Shown here: piece after piece, positions 14,317 through 21,353 of the stretch | Position numbering within the stretch: the stretch's first letter is position 1 | How the letters are laid out: each line of letters begins with the position of its first letter | From: VBAS01 sp035764525 | GTDB taxonomy: Bacteria > Bacteroidota > Bacteroidia > Chitinophagales > Chitinophagaceae | DNA length: 21,353 nucleotides | Direction of reading: 5' to 3' | Assembly (NCBI GenBank): GCA_035764525.1 | Contig: DASTZB010000238.1 | Span: 1 to 21,353, forward strand | Made by a program: the position numbers and the translations under genes | The notes under the pieces: generated by a model | What the model saw: only the letters and a program-made list of their open reading frames with translations | The model's database searches: none | Told to the model about the DNA's origin: nothing

Positions 14317-14794
14317 TAAAGAGATTACCATCTTTGTTATCAAAACCCTCATCTTCTATCAATATCCCGGAATCAGCGGCTTCAGTGGCTAATTGATCGC
14401 AACGATTATTATGGGGATTATCTGCATGACCTTTTACCCAAACAAAACGGATAAATTGTTTTTTTGAAAGATGATAAAACCGAAGCCACAGGTCTTTATT
14501 CTTTTTGCCACCTTTAAAATCGGTAGCAATCCATGTATTCAACCATCCTTTTTCTACCGAATCAACAACATATTTGCTGTCAGAATAAACAATCACTTTC
14601 AGGCCATCTTTTTTTAATGCTTCCAACCCAGCTATCACCGCCATCAATTCCATTCTATTGTTTGTGGTCTTTTTATATCCTTGTGATAATTCTTTTTTAT
14701 TGTTTCCTGCGATTAGGATCGTACCATAACCACCAGCTCCGGGATTGCCCCGGCTTGCTCCATCAGTGTATATAATTACATTGGGTTTACTCAA
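14312..14794 (-). CDS. rnhA: Ribonuclease HI
   Basis: This 160-residue RNase HI cleaves the RNA strand of RNA-DNA hybrids. The catalytic set is complete: D11 (YTDGASRGNPG), E49 (NNRMELMAVI), D72 (VYSDSKYVVDS), H123 (VKGHADNPHN) and D133 (RCDQLA). The basic helix and WLNTW segment are present, as in the E. coli enzyme. No ATG is available before the family-conserved N-terminus. It starts at TTG 14794, whose TTGA overlaps the stop of the upstream lipoprotein gene, suggesting translational coupling. Assignment is certain; the non-ATG start is inference. Confidence 0.96.
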   Translation of the reverse strand: MSKPNVIIYTDGASRGNPGAGGYGTILIAGNNKKELSQGYKKTTNNRMELMAVIAGLEALKKDGLKVIVYSDSKYVVDSVEKGWLNTWIATDFKGGKKNKDLWLRFYHLSKKQFIRFVWVKGHADNPHNNRCDQLATEAADSGILIEDEGFDNKDGNLFK

Positions 14795-15564
14795 TGCTGA
14801 TAATTTTCAGGTGTAGGAAATTTAATTGGCATTTGCGGGTTGCCGAATATTATTTTTTTTACTTCTCTGCAGTGCGGATTCAGGTAAAGGTTGTCAACCG
14901 CCAGGTATTCTCTTTGATCGGCGACTTTTGCCGATGGGATTATTTTTTTCTCTAATAATTTTTTTAAATATTTTTCTTTTAAGCCAGGCGTTATTAAGCT
15001 TTTAGAAAAAACGATCCTTTTTTCGGTTGCTTGTTCCACTGCTTTAGCAATCATTTCTGCACAATACATTTTATTATTTGTCGCAAGATCAAAGTTCATA
15101 TCAAACTGTAACTTGCTTGCGTAATAGTCATTTACAATAGTTTTCAATCTCTGCAACTCTTCTTTATTTATATCATAACGATAAACACCCATAGCGATGT
15201 TATTTACCGGGCTGATAAATGAATCAATGTTATCACGTCTCATGATTTCATTTGGATTAAGGTCGCCTGCCATATTGCTATAAACATACATGACGTCATC
15301 ACTCATCAATGCAATACCACTATGTGAATAAAGTTTTTCCTGCTGGCTGAAATCACGAAGGGTATAGCTTGCATAATCATTACCACAACGTAATATAAGA
15401 TCTCCTTCACGAATGCTGTCTTTAATTGGGGTAATTGCTTTCCATCGTTCACTTAACATCGCTTCAGTAAGCGGGAAGGATGTTATTGTATGCTCATTTT
15501 GTCCATTATTGGTACAGCTAAGGGCAATCAAAACAGGTAATATGAAGAAAAATATTTTTGTCAT
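14791..15564 (-). CDS. YiiX-like permuted papain-fold (NlpC/P60 superfamily) lipoprotein
   Basis: This 257-residue protein has a lipoprotein signal (MTKIFFFILPVLIALSC, C17). The permuted papain-like layout is visible: IREGDLILRCGN (51-62), then H81 in LYSHSGIALM, and the likely nucleophile C168 in KMYCAEMIAKAVEQ. The order His then Cys is typical of the YiiX/LRAT-like permuted branch. Members act on cell-wall peptides, lipids or acyl groups; the substrate here is unknown. Its stop overlaps the rnhA start by four bases, so the two are probably one transcript, though their functions look unrelated. Confidence 0.83.
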   Translation of the reverse strand: MTKIFFFILPVLIALSCTNNGQNEHTITSFPLTEAMLSERWKAITPIKDSIREGDLILRCGNDYASYTLRDFSQQEKLYSHSGIALMSDDVMYVYSNMAGDLNPNEIMRRDNIDSFISPVNNIAMGVYRYDINKEELQRLKTIVNDYYASKLQFDMNFDLATNNKMYCAEMIAKAVEQATEKRIVFSKSLITPGLKEKYLKKLLEKKIIPSAKVADQREYLAVDNLYLNPHCREVKKIIFGNPQMPIKFPTPENYQH

Positions 15565-15631
15565 AGCGGGGAAAAATTCGAAAATCCAACTTTGTTAATT
15601 TCAAAGCTGAATTTATGACTCATTTTAATCT

Positions 15632-16366
15632 CTACTGACTGATGAAGTCAAAATCATCAATACCGATTTGATCAGACACACTGCCGCCAGGGCCGCCATC
15701 TTTCACAAAATAGCGAAAGCCGATACGATGTTTTTGCGGTATTGTTCCATTTGGTAAGCCTGCAATAACAAATTCAAATTTCGTCCATGTAGTGGGATAG
15801 CCTGTGGGGTATGAAATAGCGGAAAGTGTTGGATTAAGATCAAGAAGTTTAACAGTAAAGTCACCAGTTTCATTGGTAGTTCTGCCAACATTCGTCCCAT
15901 CATTTGAGGGATTCAACCATACTTGCATTCGATCCGGAAAAGAGACCACGGGTACAGTGGTTGTCCAGAAAGAAAATTTGTCACCATTTTTCATTGCCAA
16001 AGATGGTGTGAGTAACCAGCAATTAATAAATGATAAGCCGGCGCCAACTGTAAATTGACATAATGCATATTCATTTGAGCTTGCCTTGTAAGAATGTGCA
16101 GGAATAGTGGATGCCAGCCCTGTTTTTGTTGATAATATTTCAAATAGTCCCTGGTGCCACCCATCTCCACCATTTGGATCACTAAGGTTTATTGATTTCC
16201 AACCCATGTCTATCACTCGCTGCATAGAATCAAATTCTTCATGATAAGAAAGATTGGCGGGTTGCATTGTTTTTGCAGCGACTGTCTCTTCGCCGCAAGA
16301 AGTAAAAAGAACTAAAGAAAATATTCCAAGTACGAAACCAATGAATGGCAAATCACTTTTATTCAT
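15632..16366 (-). CDS. Choice-of-anchor J-like lipoprotein, downstream copy
   Basis: This 244-residue lipoprotein has signal MNKSDLPFIGFVLGIF and lipobox FTSC (C24). The mature part is a single jelly-roll-like domain of the choice-of-anchor J type: an opening EEFDSMQRVIDMGWKSIN, a middle FSFWTTTVPVVSFPDRMQ, then FTVKLLDLNP, TTWTKFEFVIAGLP and RIGFRYFVKDGG, ending in IGIDDFDFIS. It shares this order with the adjacent upstream gene, so the two are tandem paralogues separated by 38 bases and probably one operon. Such domains often bind carbohydrate or occur in surface proteins; ligand unknown. Confidence 0.83.
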   Translation of the reverse strand: MNKSDLPFIGFVLGIFSLVLFTSCGEETVAAKTMQPANLSYHEEFDSMQRVIDMGWKSINLSDPNGGDGWHQGLFEILSTKTGLASTIPAHSYKASSNEYALCQFTVGAGLSFINCWLLTPSLAMKNGDKFSFWTTTVPVVSFPDRMQVWLNPSNDGTNVGRTTNETGDFTVKLLDLNPTLSAISYPTGYPTTWTKFEFVIAGLPNGTIPQKHRIGFRYFVKDGGPGGSVSDQIGIDDFDFISQ

Positions 16367-16404
16367 TTGATTTTTTTTATGGTTAGTACTAAGAGGTTGG
16401 CTTT

Positions 16405-17178
16405 TTATTTTTGTTTACTGATATATGCTACACTATCAACACCAATTGAGGACCCGCGACCACTGTTGCCTGCTCCTTCCATAAAATAACGGAAGGCAAA
16501 TCTTCCTTTTGTTGGTTGATCCAATCCACTTACAGTCGCTTGAAATCGTGTCCAAACATGCGGGTAGGCTTGTCTTGCTTCATTATACCTGGGATCAGCT
16601 GGATTATTGAATGATTCAAGAATAAATTCGTTGTAAAAGGGGTTAACGTCAAGTAACGGAATAGTGAAATCACCCGGATCTGTTCCGTCGCCGCAATTTA
16701 AAGATGTTGTCTTATTAATTCTTAGCTGCATTCTGTTTACAAAATCTGTTGTAATAATTGGATCGGTGGGGCTAGCCTGGTATCGAATTAATTCACCACG
16801 TGTATAAAAAACAATTTTATCACCGTTTTGCATAATTATTTCAGGTGATACTGCCCAATTGCTGATAGTACCTGCTGGAGAACCTGTAGACAAATAATCT
16901 GTCCACAAATAGCCATTACCTGTACCAGAAAATGACAAAAAAGGAACTCCTGTAGTAGCATCAGGATTTTTCCAATCATGTGGACCTATTAGAATACTTC
17001 TGTTAATAAAGCGCCAGCCTTTATCAAAAGCTTTATTTGCAGTATCAAATTCTTCAACAAAAGATTGGTCAGGAACAGGCGGAGGAGCTAAAAGATAACT
17101 GTCGTCTTTGCAGGATTGTAACAGGGTAAGGATACAAGTAAATACACATAAGAATCCAGGGAACGTAGATTTCTTCAT
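16405..17178 (-). CDS. Choice-of-anchor J-like lipoprotein, upstream copy
   Basis: This 257-residue lipoprotein has signal MKKSTFPGFLCVFTCILTLL and lipobox LQSC (C23), followed by KDD. It has the same domain order as its neighbour: VEEFDTANKAFDKGWRFIN, SNWAVSPEIIMQNGDKIVFY, DFVNRMQLRIN, FTIPLLDVNP, HVWTRFQATVSGL, RFAFRYFMEGAG and SSIGVDSVAYIS. Length and blocks fit a duplicated choice-of-anchor J-like domain protein. It is probably the first gene of a two-gene operon. Acidic residues after the lipid cysteine can mark surface export in some Bacteroidota, so surface exposure is possible but not shown. Confidence 0.83.
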   Translation of the reverse strand: MKKSTFPGFLCVFTCILTLLQSCKDDSYLLAPPPVPDQSFVEEFDTANKAFDKGWRFINRSILIGPHDWKNPDATTGVPFLSFSGTGNGYLWTDYLSTGSPAGTISNWAVSPEIIMQNGDKIVFYTRGELIRYQASPTDPIITTDFVNRMQLRINKTTSLNCGDGTDPGDFTIPLLDVNPFYNEFILESFNNPADPRYNEARQAYPHVWTRFQATVSGLDQPTKGRFAFRYFMEGAGNSGRGSSIGVDSVAYISKQK

Positions 17179-17262
17179 AATCGTTCAGCTAGTGTTGATT
17201 ATGGGGGTGAAAGTAGTTATATTTTATTTTCGAAAAAAACCTTTTTTATGATCCACACAAAA

Positions 17263-18888
17263 TTACACCTGGAATACGCCCAATTTTATTGTGGGTAAAT
17301 CAGGGTTATTATTGGATGCAGCAATAGCTTCTGAAATAACCATTCTTGTTTGGATCGGATCGATAATATCATCAACCCATAATCGTGCTGCGGCATAGTA
17401 AGGAGTTGTTTGCAGATCGTAGCGATTTATTATTTCGGATAACAACTTTTGTTCTTCTTCGGGCTTTACCTCCTTTCCTTTAGACTTCATTGCATTCACC
17501 TGTATTTGCAAAAGTGTTTTTGCAGCCTGATCACCACCCATCACAGCAATTTTTGCAGTTGGCCATGCATAAATAAACCTTGGTCCATAAGCTTTACCGC
17601 ACATTGCATAGTTGCCGGCACCATAAGAATTACCAATAATGATCGTGATCTTTGGAACGACTGAATTGGCAACAGCATTTACCATCTTAGCACCGTCTTT
17701 TATTATACCGGCATGTTCGCTGCGGCTGCCTACCATAAAGCCAGTTACATCCTGCAAAAAAACGATGGGTATTTTTTTCTGGTTGCAATTGAGAATAAAC
17801 CTGGCAGATTTATCGGCGCTATCATTATAAATAACACCGCCTAATTGCATCTCGCCTTTTTTTGTTTTAACGATCTTGCGTTGATTGGCTACAATACCAA
17901 CTGCCCAGCCATCAATTCTTCCATAACCGCAAACAATTGTTTTACCATAATCTTCTTTGAATTGTTCGAAATCTGAATCGTCAACAATTCTTTCAATAAT
18001 ATCAACTATATCGTAGGTCTTTCCATCAGATGGTAGCAAGCCATACAGTTCATTCGGATCTTTTTTTGGAGCAGCAGATTCAATTCTATCAAATCCTGCT
18101 TTTTCTTTTTCTCCGAGCATTGAGATCATACGTTTTATATGATCCATGCATTCCTGTTCTGTTTTGAATTTATAATCCGCTATTCCAGAAATTTCGGTAT
18201 GTGTGTTTGCGCCCCCTAATGTTTCTGTATCGATATCTTCACCACTGGCAGCTTTTACAAGGTATGGCCCTGCTAAAAAGATCGAGCCATTTCCTTCCAC
18301 CATTAATGTTTCATCACTCATGATCGGCAAATAAGCGCCTCCTGCAACACATGGTCCCATTACCGCTGCAATTTGTGTAATGCCCATTGCACTCATCCTT
18401 GCATTGTTATAGAAAACTCTTCCAAAATGTTCTTTGTCAGGAAAAATTTCATCCTGCATGGGAAGAAAAACACCGGCGCTGTCAACAAGATAAATGATGG
18501 GTAAATGATTTTCCATTGAGATCTCCTGCATGCGGAGATTTTTTTTACCGGTAATAGGAAACCATGCGCCTGCTTTTACTGTTTGATCATTGGCAACGAT
18601 CACACATTGCCGGCCGCTTACATAACCAACGCCGGCAACTGTGCCGCCTGCAGGGCATCCGCCTTGTTCGTCGTACATTTTGTAACCGGCAAAAGCGCCG
18701 ATTTCAATAAACGGTTTATCACTATCAATTAAATATTCTATACGTTGTCGCGGAGTGAGTTTGTTTTTTTCTTTTTGTTTTTCAATTGCTTTTTTGCCAC
18801 CGCCTTCATGTATTTTTTGCAAACGTTGACGCATATCGCTAAGCAGCATTTTCATGGAATCCTCATTGCGATTAAATTCAATATTCAT
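17263..18888 (-). CDS. Acyl-CoA carboxylase beta subunit (methylcrotonyl-CoA carboxylase-like)
   Basis: This 541-residue biotin-dependent carboxyltransferase has two crotonase-like halves. The N-half carries TVAGVGYVSGRQCVIVAND (~83-101) and the oxyanion-type GPCVAGGAYLP (178-188). The C-half carries QDVTGFMVGSRSEHAGIIKD (379-398) and GNSYGAGNYAMCG (419-431). The phrases GSIFLAGPYLVKAASGE and AYGPRFIYAWPTAKIAVMGG are closest to methylcrotonyl-CoA carboxylase beta, which acts in leucine breakdown; propionyl-CoA or another acyl-CoA remains possible. It transfers carboxyl from biotin to the acyl-CoA in the cytoplasm. No alpha (biotin carboxylase) subunit or acyl-CoA dehydrogenase is next to it, so the partner is encoded elsewhere. 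Confidence 0.93.
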   Translation of the reverse strand: MNIEFNRNEDSMKMLLSDMRQRLQKIHEGGGKKAIEKQKEKNKLTPRQRIEYLIDSDKPFIEIGAFAGYKMYDEQGGCPAGGTVAGVGYVSGRQCVIVANDQTVKAGAWFPITGKKNLRMQEISMENHLPIIYLVDSAGVFLPMQDEIFPDKEHFGRVFYNNARMSAMGITQIAAVMGPCVAGGAYLPIMSDETLMVEGNGSIFLAGPYLVKAASGEDIDTETLGGANTHTEISGIADYKFKTEQECMDHIKRMISMLGEKEKAGFDRIESAAPKKDPNELYGLLPSDGKTYDIVDIIERIVDDSDFEQFKEDYGKTIVCGYGRIDGWAVGIVANQRKIVKTKKGEMQLGGVIYNDSADKSARFILNCNQKKIPIVFLQDVTGFMVGSRSEHAGIIKDGAKMVNAVANSVVPKITIIIGNSYGAGNYAMCGKAYGPRFIYAWPTAKIAVMGGDQAAKTLLQIQVNAMKSKGKEVKPEEEQKLLSEIINRYDLQTTPYYAAARLWVDDIIDPIQTRMVISEAIAASNNNPDLPTIKLGVFQV

Positions 18889-18905
18889 GCAGACGGGTTA
18901 TTTAG

Positions 18906-18913
18906 CAAATATA
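18906..18913 (-). promoter_or_regulatory. -7 box upstream of the carboxylase gene
   Basis: On the minus strand TATATTTG matches TAnnTTTG exactly, 17 bases before the ATG at 18888. No clear -33 TTTG is found at the right distance, so the call is tentative. Confidence 0.4.
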
Positions 18914-19011
18914 ATTTAGAATCTTTGCATCATTGTATTTGATTAAAATCACCCGGCAAAGAATTTATATCAGTCAGAATTGATTGGATTATTATTTGTT
19001 TAGCATTAAAC

Positions 19012-20676
19012 ATGTTTACCTCATTTGATATATGGAAAATATTGGCAGGGGTAGCCATATTCTTGATAGGTATAAAATTTCTTGAAGAATCATTGCAGGA
19101 ACTCGCCGGCAGAAGATTCAAGCTTTTTTTAAAAAAACAAACCCGGAATAAATTAAAAGCAATTGGCGGTGGCGCCATCGTTACTGCTGTATTGCAAAGT
19201 AGTTCCGTGGTTGGTTTAATGGTGCTGGCTTTCGTGGGAGCTGGCATCATTCAAATGCAAAATGCACTGGCTATAATTCTAGGTGCAAATCTTGGCACTA
19301 CCATTAGTAACTGGATCGTGGCATTAGTAGGGTTCAAAGTAAATATTGAGATGATCGCCTTACCAGTTACGGGTCTTGCAGGATTAGGTTATGTTATTTT
19401 TAACCGGTCTTCGGCGTTACATAATTGGAGCCGTTTTTTACTTGGGTTTAGTTTTCTATTTGTTGGTCTTGGTTATATAAAAACCGGTATCGAAAATGTG
19501 GTACAGCATGTAGACCTGGCCGAATATGATCAATCACCGGTAATCGTTTTTTTTCTTATTGGGTTTATTATTACTACGGTTATTCAAAGTAGTGCAGCAA
19601 CCATGGCTATTACATTAAGTGCTTTATATGCCGGTGCCATCAATCTTTATGATGCGATGGCAATAACTCTTGGCTCTGAAGTAGGGACAACGATCAAACT
19701 TTTTATTGCGAGTATAAAAGGTAGCGCAGTAAAGAAGAGAGTTGCATTAGGTAATTTTTTGATCAATATTATTACGGTTTCCATAGTAATGATCATTCTT
19801 TTGCCCATTTACAGGCTAGTAACAGAAGCTGTCGGTATTAAAGATAAACTGGTATCATTGGTGTTTTTCCAAAGTCTCATAAATGTTTTCAGCATCATTT
19901 TGTTTTACCCTTTACTGAATGTATTGGGCCGGTTTCTTGAAAACAGGTTTCGTTCTGCCGATGATGAAACAATGTTTATTCATAAAGTAGATGTAAAAGA
20001 ACCTTCAACTGCATTGGATGCGCTTGAGAAGGAAACGAACCATTTTATTAAAGTGATTTGTAATTATGCTTTAAGTTGTTTTGAAATTTCGTATATAGGG
20101 CAAACAGAAATAAGACTCAACAAAAAATACCTGGATAATAATATTTTGGAAAAGTATGACTATATAAAATTCCTTTATGGGGAAATCCACAGTTATTATA
20201 TCAAAATGCAAAAAACTACGACTAATAAAGAAGATGTGGAAAAGCTAGATAGGTTTATGTCATCAAATCGAAACGCTATGTATGCTGCTAAAAGCTTTAA
20301 AGATGCATTACCTGATAAAGAGCAACTTCAAAATTCAAGTAATGAAATAAAATTTGCATTTTATAAAGAAACAAGGGCTGAAGTTGAAAAGTTTTGCAAA
20401 TTAGTACAAGAAATACTAAAAGAACGTAAACAGGATTATGCAAAAGAACTTACTGCAATATATAAGTCAGTAACGGCTGGTTATACAACTACGCTTCAGC
20501 ATTTATATCAAGAAGGTACAGCCGGTAAAGTGAATGAAACTGAGATCACAACAATGCTCAATTTTAACCGGGAAATTTTTACGGGATTTAAGTCACTTGT
20601 ATTCGCAGCAAAAGATTATTTACTTGATAGAGACCTGGCGAAACATTTTGATGAGCTGCCGGGTTTTATTCGTTGA
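19012..20676 (+). CDS. Na/Pi cotransporter family protein with PhoU-like C-terminal domain
   Basis: This 554-residue protein has two inverted Na/Pi-cotransporter repeats in the first ~310 residues. Each carries a QSS motif and a G-x-x-x-G-T-T motif: LQSSSVVG (61-68) with GANLGTT (91-97), and IQSSAATMA (191-199) with GSEVGTT (221-227). The rest (~325-554) is cytoplasmic, helical and charged, resembling PhoU. Family members move phosphate with sodium. SEVGTT is altered from the usual GANIGTT, a small departure. It is divergent from the carboxylase gene (123 bases between starts). Specificity for phosphate is probable, not proven. Confidence 0.92.
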   Translation: MFTSFDIWKILAGVAIFLIGIKFLEESLQELAGRRFKLFLKKQTRNKLKAIGGGAIVTAVLQSSSVVGLMVLAFVGAGIIQMQNALAIILGANLGTTISNWIVALVGFKVNIEMIALPVTGLAGLGYVIFNRSSALHNWSRFLLGFSFLFVGLGYIKTGIENVVQHVDLAEYDQSPVIVFFLIGFIITTVIQSSAATMAITLSALYAGAINLYDAMAITLGSEVGTTIKLFIASIKGSAVKKRVALGNFLINIITVSIVMIILLPIYRLVTEAVGIKDKLVSLVFFQSLINVFSIILFYPLLNVLGRFLENRFRSADDETMFIHKVDVKEPSTALDALEKETNHFIKVICNYALSCFEISYIGQTEIRLNKKYLDNNILEKYDYIKFLYGEIHSYYIKMQKTTTNKEDVEKLDRFMSSNRNAMYAAKSFKDALPDKEQLQNSSNEIKFAFYKETRAEVEKFCKLVQEILKERKQDYAKELTAIYKSVTAGYTTTLQHLYQEGTAGKVNETEITTMLNFNREIFTGFKSLVFAAKDYLLDRDLAKHFDELPGFIR

Positions 20677-20842
20677 TGAAATTAGGCTTTTCAGCCGCTA
20701 ATAAAAAAGAAACGGCTGGTAAATGGCGGTTCTCGGGTTTTTGGTGCAACATTATTTCAAATTAATGTGTCTGTCATCAGATTATTCAATCCTAATTGTT
20801 ATTTTCGAACTGCCATTTTTCATAACCAATAAGCTGCTTGTT

Positions 20843-21353
20843 TTGAAGAGTCAAAGAACAAACGATCTTGCCTCACGATTGCGTAATGACGACATTGACG
20901 CTTTTAATTCACTCTATTGGGAGTACCACGCGGCCGTGTATGCCAACGCTCTAAAGCTTATCAAAGATCCGGTAATAGCTGAAGATATTGTTCAGGAAGT
21001 ATTTGTTACTGTATGGAGCAAACGACATACGATCGATCCCGAGCAGGACTTTGCAGGATGGCTCTTCGTAATAAGCCATCATAAAACTGTTGATCAGTTA
21101 AAACGAAAATTAAAGCAAGCACTTATACAAAAAAATTTATGCATTTTGAGCGACGACCATTCCATCATTGTAAATACAGACCTAAAAGAAGAGCAATTAT
21201 GTGCTATCGAAGAAGCAATGGATCGACTCTCTCCACAAAAGCGTAAAGTTTTTGAGTTATGTAAAGTGCAAGGAAGAACGTATAAAAAGGCTGCCGAAGA
21301 GATGCATATCTCTAAGTATACTGTGAAAGAATATTTATCTGAGGCTTTAATCA
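20843..21353 (+). CDS. ECF sigma factor, cut by window edge
   Basis: The frame is open to the last base, so the 3' end lies outside the window; 170 residues are visible. Region 2 holds FNSLYWEYHAAVYANALKLI, then DPVIAEDIVQEVFVTVWSK and FAGWLFVISHHKTVDQLKR. Region 4 holds AMDRLSPQKRKVFELCK and the helix-turn-helix RTYKKAAEEMHISKYTVKE. I place the start at TTG 20843 (KSQRTNDLASRLRNDDIDAF follows), since this matches where ECF proteins begin. The ATG at 20765 would add 26 hydrophobic residues without family likeness. The type resembles the Bacteroidota sigma factors that often precede a FecR-like anti-sigma gene; that gene, if any, would be outside. Confidence 0.84.
   Translation, partial: MKSQRTNDLASRLRNDDIDAFNSLYWEYHAAVYANALKLIKDPVIAEDIVQEVFVTVWSKRHTIDPEQDFAGWLFVISHHKTVDQLKRKLKQALIQKNLCILSDDHSIIVNTDLKEEQLCAIEEAMDRLSPQKRKVFELCKVQGRTYKKAAEEMHISKYTVKEYLSEALI

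Noticed and set aside
16383..16392. TTAGTACTAA palindrome between the two choice-of-anchor J genes
   Set aside because: A 10-bp palindrome in AT-rich DNA is expected by chance, and no other signal is nearby.
18930..19250. 106-codon minus-strand frame over the start of the Na/Pi cotransporter
   Set aside because: It is opposite the conserved transporter N-terminus and has no domain likeness.
20692..20718. CAGCCG / CGGCTG hairpin after the Na/Pi cotransporter
   Set aside because: Six-base stem, 15-base loop and no T tract on either strand; a terminator is not supported.
20765..20842. ATG-started extension of the right-edge sigma factor
   Set aside because: It adds a hydrophobic 26-residue leader unlike ECF sigma N-termini; TTG 20843 fits the family better.

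Overview
The window looks like a chromosomal segment from a Bacteroidota bacterium, most likely family Chitinophagaceae. The DNA is AT-rich. Several starts are preceded by the Bacteroidota -7 element TAnnTTTG rather than a clear Shine-Dalgarno sequence. The gene families are also typical of the phylum: DUF2911, choice-of-anchor J lipoproteins, DUF6580, an ECF sigma factor with a partner ending in a TonB-like domain, and many type II lipoproteins. Phylum is confident; genus is not resolvable by eye. I see no rRNA, tRNA, CRISPR array, IS element or prophage.

Layout. 3-1664: SPFH/flotillin-like protein, 5'-truncated by the window edge, followed by a strong terminator. 1777-6282: a tightly coupled four-gene plus-strand operon of a secreted PIG-L deacetylase, two tiny membrane proteins of 52 and 40 residues, and a sodium:solute symporter. 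6312-7145 (minus): secreted DUF2911 protein with its own promoter. 7271-9241 (minus): ECF sigma factor followed by a single-pass anti-sigma-like protein carrying carboxypeptidase-regulatory-like and TonB-like periplasmic domains. Divergent from this, 9375-10727 (plus) encodes a secreted squalene-cyclase-like alpha/alpha-barrel protein. 10728-10964 is non-coding or holds one doubtful 53-codon frame. 10965-11864 (minus): XerD-type recombinase. 11865-11957: a small repeat-rich spacer. 11958-12611 (minus) and 12705-13199 (plus): a lipoprotein and a YkgJ-type cysteine-cluster protein, divergent. 13221-13577 (minus): YraN-type protein. 13683-14261 (plus): DUF6580 membrane protein. 14312-15564 (minus): a YiiX-like papain-fold lipoprotein translationally coupled to RNase HI. 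15632-17178 (minus): two tandem paralogous choice-of-anchor J lipoproteins. 17263-18888 (minus): biotin-dependent acyl-CoA carboxylase beta subunit, closest in motifs to methylcrotonyl-CoA carboxylase. 19012-20676 (plus): Na/Pi cotransporter with a PhoU-like tail. 20843-21353 (plus): a second ECF sigma factor, cut by the right edge.

Most of this is core or near-core gene content. The most interesting part is the PIG-L / microprotein / microprotein / symporter operon. Overlapping stop and start codons suggest the four products are made together, and the 40-residue protein may be an overlooked small subunit of the transporter. Second is the divergent arrangement of an ECF sigma/anti-sigma pair and a secreted cyclase-like protein, which could be a regulator with its target. 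Both ideas are inference from arrangement and domain content.
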